In this document: piece after piece, positions 32,701-45,374 of the stretch
Numbering within the stretch: the first letter of the stretch is position 1
Layout: every line of letters begins with the position of its first letter
Assembly (NCBI RefSeq): GCF_000264905.1
Contig: NW_006763140.1
Location: 1,312,702 to 1,376,701 of the forward strand
Source: Stereum hirsutum FP-91666 SS1
Lineage: Eukaryota; Basidiomycota; Agaricomycetes; Russulales; Stereaceae
Reading direction: 5' to 3'
Length of the DNA: 64,000 nucleotides
The notes under the pieces: model-generated
Database searches by the model: none
What the model was told of the DNA's origin: nothing
Seen by the model: the letters and a program-made list of their open reading frames with translations, nothing else
Translations under genes and position numbers: made by a program

Positions 32701-34006
32701 TTGGGTATGTTTCTTCCCCGGTACCAAACACTTATTCTTTTCTTATTAATCCAACACCTTGCACTCCAGTTACCCCGTCCTCATCCGTCCTTCGTACGTC
32801 CTCTCCGGTGCCGCCATGAACGTCGTCTACGAAGAATCCACCCTCGAATACAACCTCTCCGCCGCCGCCGACGTCTCGCCCCTCCACCCCGTCGTCATCA
32901 CGAAATTCATCGACGGTGCACAGGAGATCGACGTCGACGCCGTCGCGCACGAGGGCAAGCTCATCGTCCACGCCGTCTCGGAGCACGTCGAGAACGCGGG
33001 TGTTCACTCTGGCGACGCGACGCTCGTCCTCCCGCCGTATACGCTCCCGGAATCGGATATGGCCCGTCTGAAGACGATCGCGGAGAAGGTCGCCGCTGGG
33101 TTCGAGATCTCGGGGCCGTTCAATATGCAGGTTATCAGGAAGCCGGTGCAAGAAGGACAGGACGAGGCGGAGTTGAAGGTGATCGAGTGTAATCTGAGGG
33201 CGTCGAGGAGTTTCCCGTTCGTTTCGAAGGTGCTGGGACATAACTTTATCGAGACGGCGACGAAGGCAATCGTAGGCAGGAATGTCCCGGAGCCGGTGGA
33301 TGTGATGGCGACCGAGAGGGATTACACGTCGATCAAGGTCGCGCAGTTCTCGTGGACGCGTCTCGGCGGTGCGGACCCGTTCTTGGGCGTCGAGATGGCG
33401 AGCACGGGCGAGGTCGCGTCGTTCGGGAAGGACGTGCACGAGGCGTACTGGGCTTCGCTGCTCAGTACCACTGGGTTCAAGATCCCGAAGGAGAAGTCGG
33501 GCGTTCTGATCGGTGGGGATGTCAGCAAGCCCGAGATGAGGGAGATCGCGACGAAGTTGACCGAGCTTGGGTTTAAGCTGTATTGTTCGTCGCCGGCGGT
33601 GGAGGACTTCTTGAATGGCTTGCCGTATGTGGGCGCGAAGAGGATCATGTTCCCGAGGACGGATAAGAGGAAGTTGAGGATGGTGTTTGATGATTATGAT
33701 ATTCAGATGGTGGTGAATCTCGCGAAAGGGAGGGCGGTGGACGTGATGGATGAGGATTATGTCGCTCGCAGGTCAGCCTCTTTTCCTTTTCTTGGTTCTC
33801 TCGCTTTTGAGGTGCTGACAGAATTATTACTACTCAGGAATGCGGTGGACTTTGGACTACCGTTGCTCAACAACGCGCGCACGGCCCAGCTCTTCGTCGA
33901 CAGTCTCGCGAAAAAGATCCCCCAGGGCGGATTGAGGAAGTATACAGAAGGAAGGATACCCCCCGAGGTCAAGTCATGGCGTGAGTTTGTCGGCTTCCGC
34001 GCATGA
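29716..34006 (+). CDS. CPA2: Carbamoyl-phosphate synthase, arginine-specific, large subunit (mitochondrial)
   Basis: Makes carbamoyl phosphate from bicarbonate, ATP and glutamine-derived ammonia for arginine synthesis. The product is about 1,160 residues. A mitochondrial presequence ([20 protein letters not shown]) precedes the first carboxyphosphate half ([46 protein letters not shown] [23 protein letters not shown]), the oligomerisation region, the second half ([60 protein letters not shown]) and the allosteric domain ([20 protein letters not shown]). It is not fused to other pyrimidine enzymes, so it is the arginine (CPA2) and not the CAD/URA2 form. A 15-nt exon at 31245-31259 encodes LSRSS and is needed for the conserved [19 protein letters not shown]. 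The chosen ATG is the one that starts the presequence. Confidence 0.96.
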
Positions 34007-34793
34007 TGATCCATCCTTTTGCTTGTCCTTTCATTCCTTCCATTCCTTGCCTGGGATCAACAAAAAATTAACCGCCTCACGCTGTGTGGACCCACCGGAA
34101 CCGATTATGATTACGATTCCGGGAGGTGGGCCGTTGGGACGTTGTTTTCATGCGGTGAAAGTACTCTATACATATCATTTACTTACTTGCTTATAAGAAG
34201 AAGAGCTTGAAGGCCCGGATGAGGCACACGGTGCGGGGAGCGGTATAGTACATAGAAGCGATCGGTGTTGATTGTTGTTGATTTTGTATACGTAGTCTTG
34301 CTTTGCTCAATTTCTTATCTATTTCTGCGATTCTAGTTTGGTACTTGCCATAGCTTGTTGGAAAATGCGTATTGGTGATACAAGAGACAATTCAAAGTTG
34401 AACAAAAGGCGACGTTCCTCTTGGACCACACTGGCGGGAGTGGTAGAAGTGTGGCGCCGGGAAATCCCGGGAGGCTCCTGGTTGTCAACTTCGGGGAACA
34501 TCATCATTTGAACATCCTCCTCGTCGAAGTCAGTTGGTGCATCCCTTCTTGAACCTCCATAGGGCGTTCTCACAGAGCTGGGAAACCTTGCGCAAGTTGG
34601 CCAACTTGGAACTACATCATTATCAAATTGAACACAACCGAGTCGGGCGCACCTTCGACTCTTGCCTCGCCGCATTGTGCTTGTGTCGGCTCACCTTGAC
34701 ATTGACACGCTCATCCAAGTACAAGGTACAGCAGTATAAAAATCCGTGATATATTGCAGGCAGTCTCATTAATGTCTTGCCGCAGATTTCAAG
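34007..34793. other. Intergenic region
   Basis: This holds the 3' region of CPA2 and the promoter of the next F-box gene. A tataaaaatc at about 34736 lies 58 bases before the next ATG and may be its TATA box. Confidence 0.5.
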
Positions 34794-36410
34794 ATGGTCC
34801 AACTCCTAGAACTTCCAACAGAAATGTTGCTGGAAATCGTGAAACACGCCGACGACACCAGCACTTATGGACTCCCATCTCCTCGTATCCTAGCGCTCTC
34901 GAGAACCTGCAAGACCTTCCACACATATACCTTTCCATATCTTCTGCGACCTCCTCCGTTTTCGTGTCCTGCTGCGGATTGTACCGAATATCCGGAGTTG
35001 TGTCCCAATAAAGCCTTCGAGGAGATGCCAAATCTGGACGAATACTTCGACTCCACCCGATACTTTGAGTTCAACCTCGGGCTAGGCCAGGAGTGGTGGC
35101 CTGCACTTGCTGAAAATGATCCCCAGTCCTCTGAACCCTTGGTCCCTTTTTGCTCCCATTGCGATTTCGTCGCAAGGCGACTCGTAACCTACCTCCATGG
35201 ACCATCTCCTTTTCCGTCACTAACCGGCCTCCGCTTCGACATGCTTCAGCCCGAATGCCCCCACATTCAAGGGGGTATAGATCTTATATCCAAGTTATTC
35301 CGGTGTCCGAAACTTCAATATCTGCATGTTATGGACGCTTGGGGCGAAGGACCGCTTCACTGTCCGCAAGTCCCAGAGCATCTTCAAGTCTCATTGAAGC
35401 TCGACGGCTATACGTCCTGGGAACGGATGGAAGATTATTATCGTATTATACCGCGTGCTCATCACCTCGCCACTGCCCTAATTATCACCGACCGTGTGCC
35501 TTCTGCGTGGCCCAAGACCTTGCGAAGGATAGGAGTGGCGGGACCTGCCTTGATGCTCAAAGAATGTTTGAACGTCTGGGTCCTTTCCGTTATGTTTTGA
35601 TCTGTGACGCCTCCTGATTTGATCCCCCCCTCCCCCCTTTGAAAGACAGGATTTGAACACCTTTAAAGCCTTCCGACAACCAGAACGAGGTTTGTATCTC
35701 GATGCGGACGCTCGTAAAGCTATCCTGTCGTCCGGGTGCTACGATATGGTTGTGGATTTCGAAGCGCAGATGTTGGACTTTTCTCTGGAAGGAAATGGTC
35801 GGAAACACTGTGGACAATTGGCGTCACAGCTCGCTTCTATCATGCCTGGCCTCAAGACATTGCGGTTAGGTATGTTGGGCGACCTCGACAACATTCGAGG
35901 GAAAAGGTGTTTGAAAGACAAGGACATTGTACGTATTCCCATTCGTCCCCATGACCCATCACTCCATTCCCTGATGCGTTGGTGCTGACGTGTTTTCAGA
36001 CGCATCTCATTGAACACCTTCCTTCGCTGCGTCACCTTCAGAGACTACAATGCAATATTGACTACCCTTCTGCAATTACCGACATCTTCCGGAAAGAGGC
36101 TCTCCTTCGAGCGGACGCCGAGCGCCTTGCATTAGCTTCCCCAACTTTGTCCTCGATCAAGCTCTCGAATTTGCTCACACTGCATTGCGAGGAGACCAAC
36201 TGGGAGCATGTGTTTTTGTCCGTAGACTTCGCCATTCACCGGGACGGGCGGAATGTTACCTTGACAGAGGTAAGTCCAGAAGCACATGAGGGCGAGAGTG
36301 CACGACACTCACTCTTGCCACTGCAGTGGAAGTATAACTTGGTTGATGTTTCTGACTCGACTCGGGACGTCTGCACGAAACACCGCATGGCCGGCCCTAG
36401 CTCACGCTGA
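34794..36410 (+). CDS. F-box protein (paralogue of 23287-25089)
   Basis: The N-terminus VQLLELPTEMLLEIVKHADD with ILALSRTCKTFHTYTFPYLL is an F-box. The body aligns by eye along its length with the first copy: PLVPFCSHCDFVARRLVTYL here, PLISSCSDCDFMTRNLVHHL there; SKLFRCPKLQYLHVMDAW here, EKLFRCPKLRFLYITDVS there. After the first intron it continues GLYLDADARKAILSSGCYDM, and it keeps the intron after the KDKDI codons (35930-35999). The first junction near 35570-35649 has a weak donor (gtctgg or gttatg) and a poly-C tract before the acceptor. The C-terminus after TLTE diverges from the other copy and may be truncated. Likely an SCF receptor of unknown substrate. Confidence 0.8.
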
Positions 36411-37489
36411 TGGTGACGGTCTCCGAAGAGTAAGTCCTCCTACCTTGAGAACCATCATCTTTTAACACGTTATCAGCCGCGAATCATAGATCTACTCGTT
36501 CTCATGCGATGTTGTTTATAAGGACTACACGGGCCATCCTTTTGATACACCCATTAGCATGTTAGCGACATAGAGATGCAATACAAGAAGTTGTTTTTCG
36601 ATGTTTTCCTCAAGGTAATGGAAACTGTCAGTTGTGTAGGTCAAGGCCCTCCGCTGTCCTAGAACTTCCGCTCGCGTCGACTAGATCCCTTTCTGCCTTT
36701 GTTACTGACTCCGATTCTCTGTGCATGCTCCCATTGGCTGAATCAAGAATGTTTGCCTGCGGCGATTCCGCCAAGGTACGGCACTATCTCACAGACTTTG
36801 TTTAGATATCTGTTTACCAGAGCCTTCCGGCACAAGTGATACGGAAGGTGTCTCAAGAACTCTCATGTCGAGGATTTCGATAGTTTGAACGCTTATACGC
36901 GACGCGAATACCGGCTCTATAGACTATCCAAGATGCAAACAGACTCTCCGGCTGTGACCCGCCATGATATCGCTAAGGTCACCGTGCATTCCGTCAACCC
37001 CTATCTCGAGACGGTCAGGCTGTATGTGGAGTCCATTGCCTTATCAGACCCATGAGTTCCCTGTAATCGCTTGCGAAGATATGATACCATTCAGCGCTCA
37101 TAGAATCGGACCGACGGCACACACGCACACACACACCAAGTTGAGTACTTATTCTGTTGCGTTGCCGTAGCATCCACTTGGATTACTGCTTCTCCCCTCA
37201 GGCGCTGCATCTTTAGAAACTTATCATTGATTGATCGTCTCTACAACCTGTGACTGAAGTCCGCTTAGTGCCAAGAATCTACTAACGCGTCTTTCCAGCT
37301 TCAAACCGTCCTGGGAACTATCTAATCTACGAAGATCCACCTTTGAATTTACCGCCAGAATCTCGGTTTCCTGGTGCTAACTCGGACATAAAATACTTAG
37401 CTAGTCGAACCTTCCTGATATCAGACACGACGTCCCCACGTCGCTCATCAAGAATCTGCTGAAGAAATCCTTCACACCCGCTGAAAGAC
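36411..37489. other. Intergenic, nothing recognised
   Basis: No frame above 70 codons with protein-like content. It contains a short acacac run at about 37117-37138. It could hold remnants of the missing C-terminal part of the F-box copy, but I cannot show this. Confidence 0.4.
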
Positions 37490-40400
37490 ATGACTTCCAA
37501 ACTTGGAATCGATGTGGGAGGCGTGTATCCAAGTCTTCGCAGGCACTACATTTATTAGCGCTGACTTGACGCCAACCCTTTAGGTACTTTCACCGACTTG
37601 CTCTGGCTAGCACCGACTGGGGAGACACTTCGCGCGAAAGTCCCCTCTACTCCTCATGACCAGAGCATAGGAGTCAAGAACGGAATCGACAAACTCCGAG
37701 AGCTTGCCAAAGCAAAAGGCAAGGATCTCCACTTCGATGTTCTGAACCATGGGTATGTACTTCACAAAACTATTTATTAGTTACGTCTGTTTATGACTTG
37801 CCCCAGAACAACTATTGGTACGCCGGTGAGATCTTGCGACTGTTGTCGGAGGTCTCATTTTCTGTCCAGCTACCAATGCGATTCTTGAAGGCAAAGGCGC
37901 CAAAGTCGCCCTGCTCACTACTGAGGGCTACAAAGACATACTTCAGGTATACATTTTTCTCATTAGTTGCGTGCAAGTAGTGACTCATGCGAATATCAAA
38001 GATTCGCCGCTCACAAGTTCCAGGTGAGTTTACTAACTGTTGTCAAGATAATTGCTGACGCAGTTCTTTGAAGGTGGTCTCGCCGGGTGGATTGTGTGGC
38101 CCAAACCTGAGCCGTTAGCGCCACTCGAGCTTACCATCGAAACTCCCGGACGTAGGCTTCTTCGAGACCCACCGTCGCACGGCTGAACACTAATATTAGC
38201 CTGCAGGCGTGAACACCAAGGGACTCGAGATCAAGCCTTTCGACGCACCTCTTCTTCGCCAGCGCCTTCAATCTCTCCTGAGATACAAGCCGGATGCGAT
38301 TACAGTCTCGCTGATGAACTCCTTTGCTAATGCAGCTCATGAAGTAGAAGCTGCCGAGATCTGCAAGGAGATGTTCCCCGGAGTGCCCATCTCAATCAGT
38401 TCGCAGGTCTTACCAGAGCTTATGGAATATGGTTCGTGCTATCCACATAAAACTATAACAGATGGAGTTGCTCATGCAGAACCCGGCAGAAAGAACCTTG
38501 ACCACCGTTGCCAACAGCGTACGCCTAGAGAATTATTTTATTTCGAGGGCTCTTGTTGACGTTCGCCACAGTATGTCAAGCCCAAAGTCGGAATATACCT
38601 CGATAACTTTCAGAACATGCTGGGCCAAGATGTTGATCTTCGAGTGCTTCGCTCAGATGGAGGTATTATTTCTGAAGGCGAGATCGCCACTCAAGCAGCT
38701 TTGACAAATCCCATCTAGGTCTTGCAAGCGTCGATCTGGCGTCCCAATTCCCAGTGAATCTACTAGTTTCGGGCCCAAGTGGAGGGGTCGCTGGTGTGGC
38801 CAATCTTATAGCAAAGCAAACCGAGTACGCTCCATTCTTTATTTGCCTTAACTTATGCTGACTGCCGTGAAGGTTCAAGAACTTGTTGACGTACGCTCCC
38901 TCTGTGCTTTGACGTGCCTATGCTGACTTCTACGAAGGTTTGACATGGGCGGGACATCGACCGATGTAGCGCTCATAGAGAATGGTGTTCCTCATATTTC
39001 AAGGAATACCGTCGTTGGCGATCTCACAGTCAAGTCCCCGAGTGTAGACGTCAGGACGGTGGGGGCTGGTGGAGGCTCTATTGCCCGTGTCCCTGAACTC
39101 ACGAAAGCTCTGCGTGTGGGGTGCGTCTAGCCTGTCCCTGTTATACTTTTTGGTTCATCATAATTTCTGGTATAGGCCAGAGTCTGCAGGAGCTGTCCCA
39201 GGTCCTGCTTGCTATTCTCGTGGTGGCGTGGAGCCCACCGTCTCCGTGCGTTCTTCGCATCCGCATACCCATGCTAATGTGGCTCAACTGAACCTCAAAA
39301 CTTTCTGGTCCAGGACGCTAATGCTGTCCTGGGTTATTTACCTAGCACCTTGCTTGGAGGCGATTTCAAGCTCGACATCGATGCAGCCAAGAAAGCTGTT
39401 ATGACCGTGGCTGACGCTTTGGGCATTGGGCTCATGGAGGCTGCAGAAGGCATACTTCGGCTCGCGAACGAGAGCATGCTTGGTGCTCTGCGTGTAGTCA
39501 GTATCGAAAGTGGATATGATCCCCGTGACTTCGCTTTAGTCGCATTCGGTGGTGCTGGCCCCATGCATGCCTGTGCGCTTGGCCGTTTGCTGCATTCCAA
39601 GCTCGTCATCGTGCCACCCAGCCCAGGCGTGCTTTGCGCCTTCGGTGATGCGACAACCACCTTGAGGCATGAAACATCAGTGAGTTCTTATCTATTGCGG
39701 CCCTTCACCGGCTCACCGATTCCTCTACGAATGTTTCAAGATGACGTTCATACGGAGGTTCAATGAAGTCAAAATTGAAGAGATATTGTCTGCTTTCAAA
39801 GGTGCTGTAATCATGATATGCGTTTCTTGAAAATTTATACTCACAAGTAGCGATCCCAGGACTTGCTACTAAAGGGGCGGAGGTCCTTGAACAGCAGGGC
39901 ATCGAGCATGCTCATCAAGTCTTCGTCTATGAAGCGGACGTTCGTTACAGTGGTCAGGCACTTACACTGCCAATATCTTTCCAGGTATCCGAGCTGGAAA
40001 AGCATGGGATTACCGTGCTTGCGAGCCGCTTCGAGAGTCTGCACAAGCAACTATTCACCTTCATTCTTCCTGCCGCCATGGAGATTGTCAACTGCAGGGT
40101 CAAGACTGAAGAGAAGGCAGAGAAACTGGGCACACTGCCACTCCCTCGTGGTACCGGTGAACCAGTCACCGAGGCACTTAAGGAGAAGACTCATATCTAT
40201 TATGCTGGTCAAGAGGTCAGTTTATCTGCCAGTCAGACAGGGACAGTAATCAATGTTGAGGCTCTTCGCTATGTTCAGTACACAGATGTTCCTATTTTCG
40301 AGCGGTCGCTTCTACGTGCCGGCGATAAACTCGTGGGCCCTTGGTTCGTCTCGGATCACTTCTTCTTTTCGTGCACACTGGCAGCGCTGACAAGGCATTC

Positions 40401-43175
40401 TCCTAATATAGTATCGTCACTGAGTTGGACTCTAATACCCTCGTTACGCCTGATTATACAGGAGAAGTTGACCAGATTGGTAATATACTTCTCCGTCCTA
40501 CGACGTCAGCCGCAGCGAGTGGCTTTGAAGGCAGCGGTACCGTCGAGGAAGGTTTGGATCCAATAGTGATTGACATTATCGAGAGTGCATTGAGGGTCAG
40601 TATCATGACCGCTGGTACTATCTTTCACGCTTATCATTGCCATCCTAGAATGCTCGTACCGAGATGGACACCACTATCATACGGACGGCTATGAGGTGAG
40701 TTGGAACTGTTGATGAATACCGCTTGTTTCGGATGCTTATTCCTGGACAAAGTCCTGCCATCCGTGAACAGCGCGATACCTTCCCAATGATTGCAAACGC
40801 AGAAGGGAAGATGATGGCTGGGCAATTCGGAAGTTTCATTCCGGCATTCCTGAAGAACTACCATGGGACGGTTGAGGAGGGCGACGTGAGTCCCAATCCA
40901 GTTCATCTTATCATGTCACAGGGGTTTTACCGTTTGCTCCTATAGATTTTTCTCACCAACGACCCATATTCAGTGGGCGGAAGTATCTCACACTTGAATG
41001 ATTATCGTGCGTCAACGTTCTTAACCCTGTCTAAGTGCATTAACGGACGCATGAACTTGTAGTGGTCATCATCCCGATTTTCTTCGAAGGACAACATATC
41101 GCTTGGACTGCCGATCTGGGCCACTTCAGTGATGTCGGCGGGCGTGTCGCGGGCTCTCTCGGCAACAAGACTGTGGACATCTTCGGTGATGGTACACAGA
41201 TACCGATCATCAAGCTCTTCGAACGAGGGGTTCCCAATACAGCCGTAAGGTTTAACGATCGCTCTTCCACGACTTTTTTTTACTACTTCCATTTCTACTA
41301 GGTGTTCCAAATCGCCTATCGGAACTCTCGCCTGCCGCACTTCGTTGAGTCCGATCTTCAGGCCTTGATAGCAGCGTGTAGAACTGCTGGGACTAGGATG
41401 CAAGACCTTTGTAGTCGTTTCGGAATCGATGTCTATAACGCCGCCTTCGCCGCTCTTTTAGATCGAAATAAGCGCGCGATTGGTAGCCTAATCCTCTCCC
41501 AAATACCAGAGGAAGGGGTTTACTTCGAGGATTACATCGACGATGATGTGAGCGCGTCTTAATTTTCTTTTCAGTTTCCCCGGATTAAAGTTGGGGTTTC
41601 GTTATTCAGGGATTCGGGTATGGCCCGTGGAAAATCGCCTGCAAGATGTTCAGAAAGAAGGACGAGCACGGCGTCGACAAACTCGTTTTTGACTGGTCAG
41701 GAACGGACCCTCAGTCGGATAGCTCAATCAATTTCCTCCTTGTACGTCGGCTTCTCTGGTATACTGTTTTTATCATTTAAACTGAATGACTCCAGTCCCC
41801 AGAGATGTGGAAGATGTTCGCCAATATCTACCTTGTCACTGTCTTTGATCCGTCGATTTTGGTCAATGACGGCGCGAACGATCTCATGGAAGTTTACATC
41901 CCAGAGGGCACGATTCTTAACCCAATTCGGCCCGCCGCTCTGTCGTGCAGGACTCACCTGCTTGGACGGGTCATGGACATGTTGACTGGCTTGTTTGGCC
42001 AGAAAGCCCCAGCGTTCTTGACTGCGGCCGGATTCAGTGACAGTCCTCATCTATACTATTCGTAAGATTGTATTGTCTCTTCCTCTTTTGTATTTGTGCC
42101 TAAGAGACCTCTTCAGCGGCTATGACGAGGAAGGCGAATATTACCTCCTGTACCAGATCTCGACGGGAGGTATTCCAGCACGGCCTGTGGGCGATGGTCC
42201 TGATGGTCATAGGTACAGTCTTATCTCTATATCAATGTCGCCTCCCAAAGCTCACCGCTCTTCATGAATGCTACAGTCTGTGGCCAAGCATGCAATCTGT
42301 CCCCAACGAATTTTTGGAGCTCTATTACCCCCTCATCGTCGAGCGTTACGAGTCTATCGAAGATTCTGGTGGCCCCGGCTTTTACCGCGGTGGGAACGGC
42401 CTCAGAATTCACTACCGGTTCCTGGCGCATGGAGAGGTTGGGCTTCACGACGACAGATGGTTGACGAAAGTGAGTGATGATTTTATTTCTTTCCAAATTC
42501 GAATTCTGACGACCATCAGCCTTGGGGGGTGACCGGCGGAGAGCCTGGGATGGTAAATATATCGAAGTTGCCCCTGAAAGTCAACGTGACTAACTATGTT
42601 TATTGAAGCGATCTACCAAGACACTCGTCAAGGCTGATGGTACCCGCATCCCTTGCAGCAGCAAGGCGGATGCCGTTATTGTTGCACCTGGAGATCTTCT
42701 AGAATCCTGCACCTGGGGAGGTGGCGGAAAGTAAGCTCCTGCTCTCATCTATGCACTGAACATTAATGGATCTATGCATTTTAGAGGAAACCCACTTGAG
42801 CGCGATCCAGAGCTTGTCGCCCTAGAGGTCTCTCGCCGCCTTGTCACTGTCAACGGTGCGAGATCTTATGGAGTGGTCGTAAACGATGACTTTACCGTTG
42901 ACAAGGCGGCAACTGAGGCTCTCCGCGCTGAGATGTCTGTTGTACGCGCGGCGTCAGGTGTCGACGAGATGCTGTTCAACACCGGCGGCTCGTTGGAGGA
43001 GATTATTTCACGCTGTGAAGAGGAGACAGGCCTTCCTGCGCCCATACATCCATCGACGAGACACTTGAAAGGCCCCATGATTAAACTGCCGCATATACAA
43101 GAGACTATGAAGAAGTGGAAGGCAGCGGCAGTGGCCAAATCTGCTGTAACTGGAATCAATGGAGTGAAGGTTTGA
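37490..43175 (+). CDS. HyuA-HyuB hydantoinase / 5-oxoprolinase family ATPase
   Basis: A fused enzyme of about 1,290 residues spread over more than 20 exons, all of which I could splice in phase. The HyuA half has the actin-like ATPase motifs KLGIDVGGTFTDLLW, TTIATNAILEGKGAKVALLT, LRSDGG, LLVSGPSGGVAG, FDMGGTSTDVALIENG, GAGGGSIARV and LVAFGGAGPMHACALGR. The HyuB half has MSPAIREQRDTFPMIANAEG, TNDPYSVGGSISHLNDYLVI, WTADLGHFSDVGGRVAGS, GGPGFYRGGNGL and the C-terminal DPELVALEVSRRLVT. Family members open cyclic amides (5-oxoproline, hydantoins) at the cost of ATP. The IDVGG start is more like N-methylhydantoinases than classical OXP1, so the substrate is open. Oddities: a GC-AG first intron, exons of 11, 18 and 22 nt, and two neighbouring introns of like sequence. 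Confidence 0.92.
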
Positions 43176-43504
43176 AGGTTTGATAGTGTAGAAGAGCCTA
43201 TGTATGTCACGGTATCGACAGAGTCTGAATCGGAAGATATTGGAGTTGCTAATGTATAGGAGATTGTTGCCTTGCGTTTAGAATGCTGTAGGAGTATCGT
43301 GTTCGTGGTCCTTTCCACTTCTCTCGGTACGTTTTGATTGATGCTAAGTGAAGTAGACTAATGCTTCACGCAGTCGGCAGCAGCTCAGGACTTTAGAACA
43401 TAAAATGTCAACGTGAGCAGTCGGTAAAGGCCACTCACATGACATGCCCCGCGCTCTCTGACGCCTAGTGCTACGAAGTCCCCGAGAAGATATGTATGCT
43501 AATT

Positions 43505-43678
43505 GAACGAATAAGTGATACATGATGATTCCTGAGCACCAGCGACACCGACTGAGTGTCGCTGGGCCCTACGTGAAATATCTCCGAAACAAAATAATAA
43601 GTGAGCGAATAAGTAATACAGGACGATTCCTGAGCACCAGCGACGCCGATTGAGTGTCGCTGGACTCTACATGCAATA
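43505..43678. repeat. Two direct repeats of 76 bp, each with a hairpin
   Basis: Copies at 43505-43580 and 43603-43678 (offset 98) share about 85% of bases by eye, including gattcctgagcaccagcgac. Each contains the stem ccagcgac / gtcgctgg around a spacer of about 9 bases. They lie in the 3' intergenic space between two convergent genes and follow no coding frame. Confidence 0.75.
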
Positions 43679-43758
43679 CAGCCTCTCGCTGTGGGGACAA
43701 AGCGTACACAACACAAGACCATGGGAGATATAGGATCTCCTCATTCGTACTCTCGATG

Positions 43759-45126
43759 TCAAACAAACAGCTCCTTCCGGGTCCTCTTACTTGGTTCTCG
43801 GTCATCCTCGCGGGGAGTCTCCTCGTCTTCTTCCCCCGTACGTTCTCGTTTGCGCTTAGACCCCCTCGTTTGTTCAGCTCCCCCGAGCACCAGCTCAACA
43901 CTCCCACCTCTCTGCTGAGCCCACCCCAGCCCATGTTGACCCCTATCATGTGCCTCCTTAGCTTCCCTCTGTGCCTCAGCTCTCCTCTCCATCTCCGCAT
44001 TCCACTGGGCCTCCTCCGCTCTTGCCTCATCTGCTCTCTTCTGTGCTGTCTTCTGATCTTTTTCGGCTTCTTCGTTTCTCTTGTGCAGGTCAGCTCTTCT
44101 CCGCTCCTCAGCGTTCAGAAGCTTTTGGGCCGCATCTGGATTATTCCTGCACAAGCTGGATGAGCAAATCATCTTGGTATACGGGATAGATCATCACTCA
44201 CTTATATTCCCGGAGACGTTCCGAGTGGGCTTGCCACCATTCCGGTCTCTCCTTGATCTCTCCAGTGCGCATCTCGCTCTTGATGAATTTGTGGATCTCG
44301 TTCTTCGTATACGTGAGGCGCTTCATTGTCTTCTCGCCCTCGCGCAAGTCTGCCTTCAACCCAGAGAGAAGGGAGTGCACCCTCTCCAAGCCTTCTTTGA
44401 TTTCTGGTTTGTTCGCGACTGCTTTGACCTTCTTGAACGCCTTCTTTAAAGGCTCTCTTAGGTGAGAGTCGGGATGTAGTGTCTCTGTAAGCGTCAACCG
44501 AAATGTAACTTAGTCAGGCCTCTAAGAATCGACACACAGATCACTACAAACGAGAAGTGCGACGTACCTTCGACTGATTCTTGCTTGATAAGATTTTCGG
44601 CACCTCTAGGTATCAATCCATAGCGCCTCACTCTGAAGGATAGTCATTGGTCAGCACGAAGAAAGGGAACAGTGTCGAAAATGAGAACATACACTGAACT
44701 CGGCGGTCTTCTGGGCTGCGATGAACAGCGACCATCGGAGTTCACAGAACCGTCCATGTACAGGCTTTCATCTTGGGAGTAAGAATTGTGGGATTGTGTT
44801 GGGGCGCGTGATGGGAACGAGGGCTATCGCGCACAAGAGTTAGCCCTTGGAGGCGATGCGGATTGTCTTCTTAGTATTTAACCAAGACGAATGCTCACCA
44901 GTTTGCTCCTGTTGGATATTGGGTGCCGGCTGGGACTAGCTTCAGGTTGAGGTTGAGGTTGAGGTTGAGGTTTCTTGTTCATTCGAGCAGCTGTGCCGCC
45001 ATGAGCAGGTGTCCGGCTGTGCCGGGGTTGTCTTGCGTCGGGCAGAGGCAATCGAGGTGCTTTGTGAAGACGTTGTGAGCGCCTTGAAGGGGCTGTCGTG
45101 TTGTTTGGGGCGGGAGAGATAGCCAT
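43759..45126 (-). CDS. Basic, coiled-coil, probably nuclear protein of unknown function
   Basis: About five exons: MAISPAPNNTTAPSRRSQRL at 45126, an exon with SRAPTQSHNSYSQDESLYMD, one with VRRYGLIPRGAENLIKQESV, then a helical exon (44480-44198) and a last exon ending at 43759. The N-terminal part is basic, with a PQPQPQPQ tract from a gaggtt hexamer repeat at 44945-44971. The middle (KKAFKKVKAVANKPEIKEGL) and the stretch from EERRRADLHKRNEEAEKDQK on are strongly charged helices, typical of a coiled coil. The tail SKRKRERTGEEDEETPREDD and KRTRKEL looks like a bipartite nuclear signal. I do not recognise the family. Start and exon 2-3 boundaries are inferred from phase. Confidence 0.7.
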
Positions 45127-45374
45127 GGTGTCAGAATGGGAAAGAGCAAACGCGTTTGTAGTTGTGCGATGGTAGTGGGTGGTGGAGAAGATGTGAGTTG
45201 GGTCAAAGCGAGAAGGCAACAAAAGGCCAATACGGACACAAGGACGCGACGCGTGCCGGATGTGAAATTCAACGCGCGACGCGCTCAGAGCGGTGGCGTG
45301 GCAAAATGAATATATATTACAAGTAAAATGTACAGCTCTTCTACCTGTCGAGGGGAACCCACTCATCTACAGTA

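Noticed and set aside
38714..38719. Apparent stop (TAG) inside the hydantoinase gene after LTNPI
   Set aside because: The TAG is the acceptor of an intron starting gtattatt after GAT GGA G; splicing gives DGGLASVDLASQFPVN and the frame stays open.
43654..44163. + strand frame of 169 codons rich in Leu/Ser/Phe
   Set aside because: It is the complement of the charged coiled-coil exon on the - strand; the hydrophobic look comes from reversing Glu/Lys codons.
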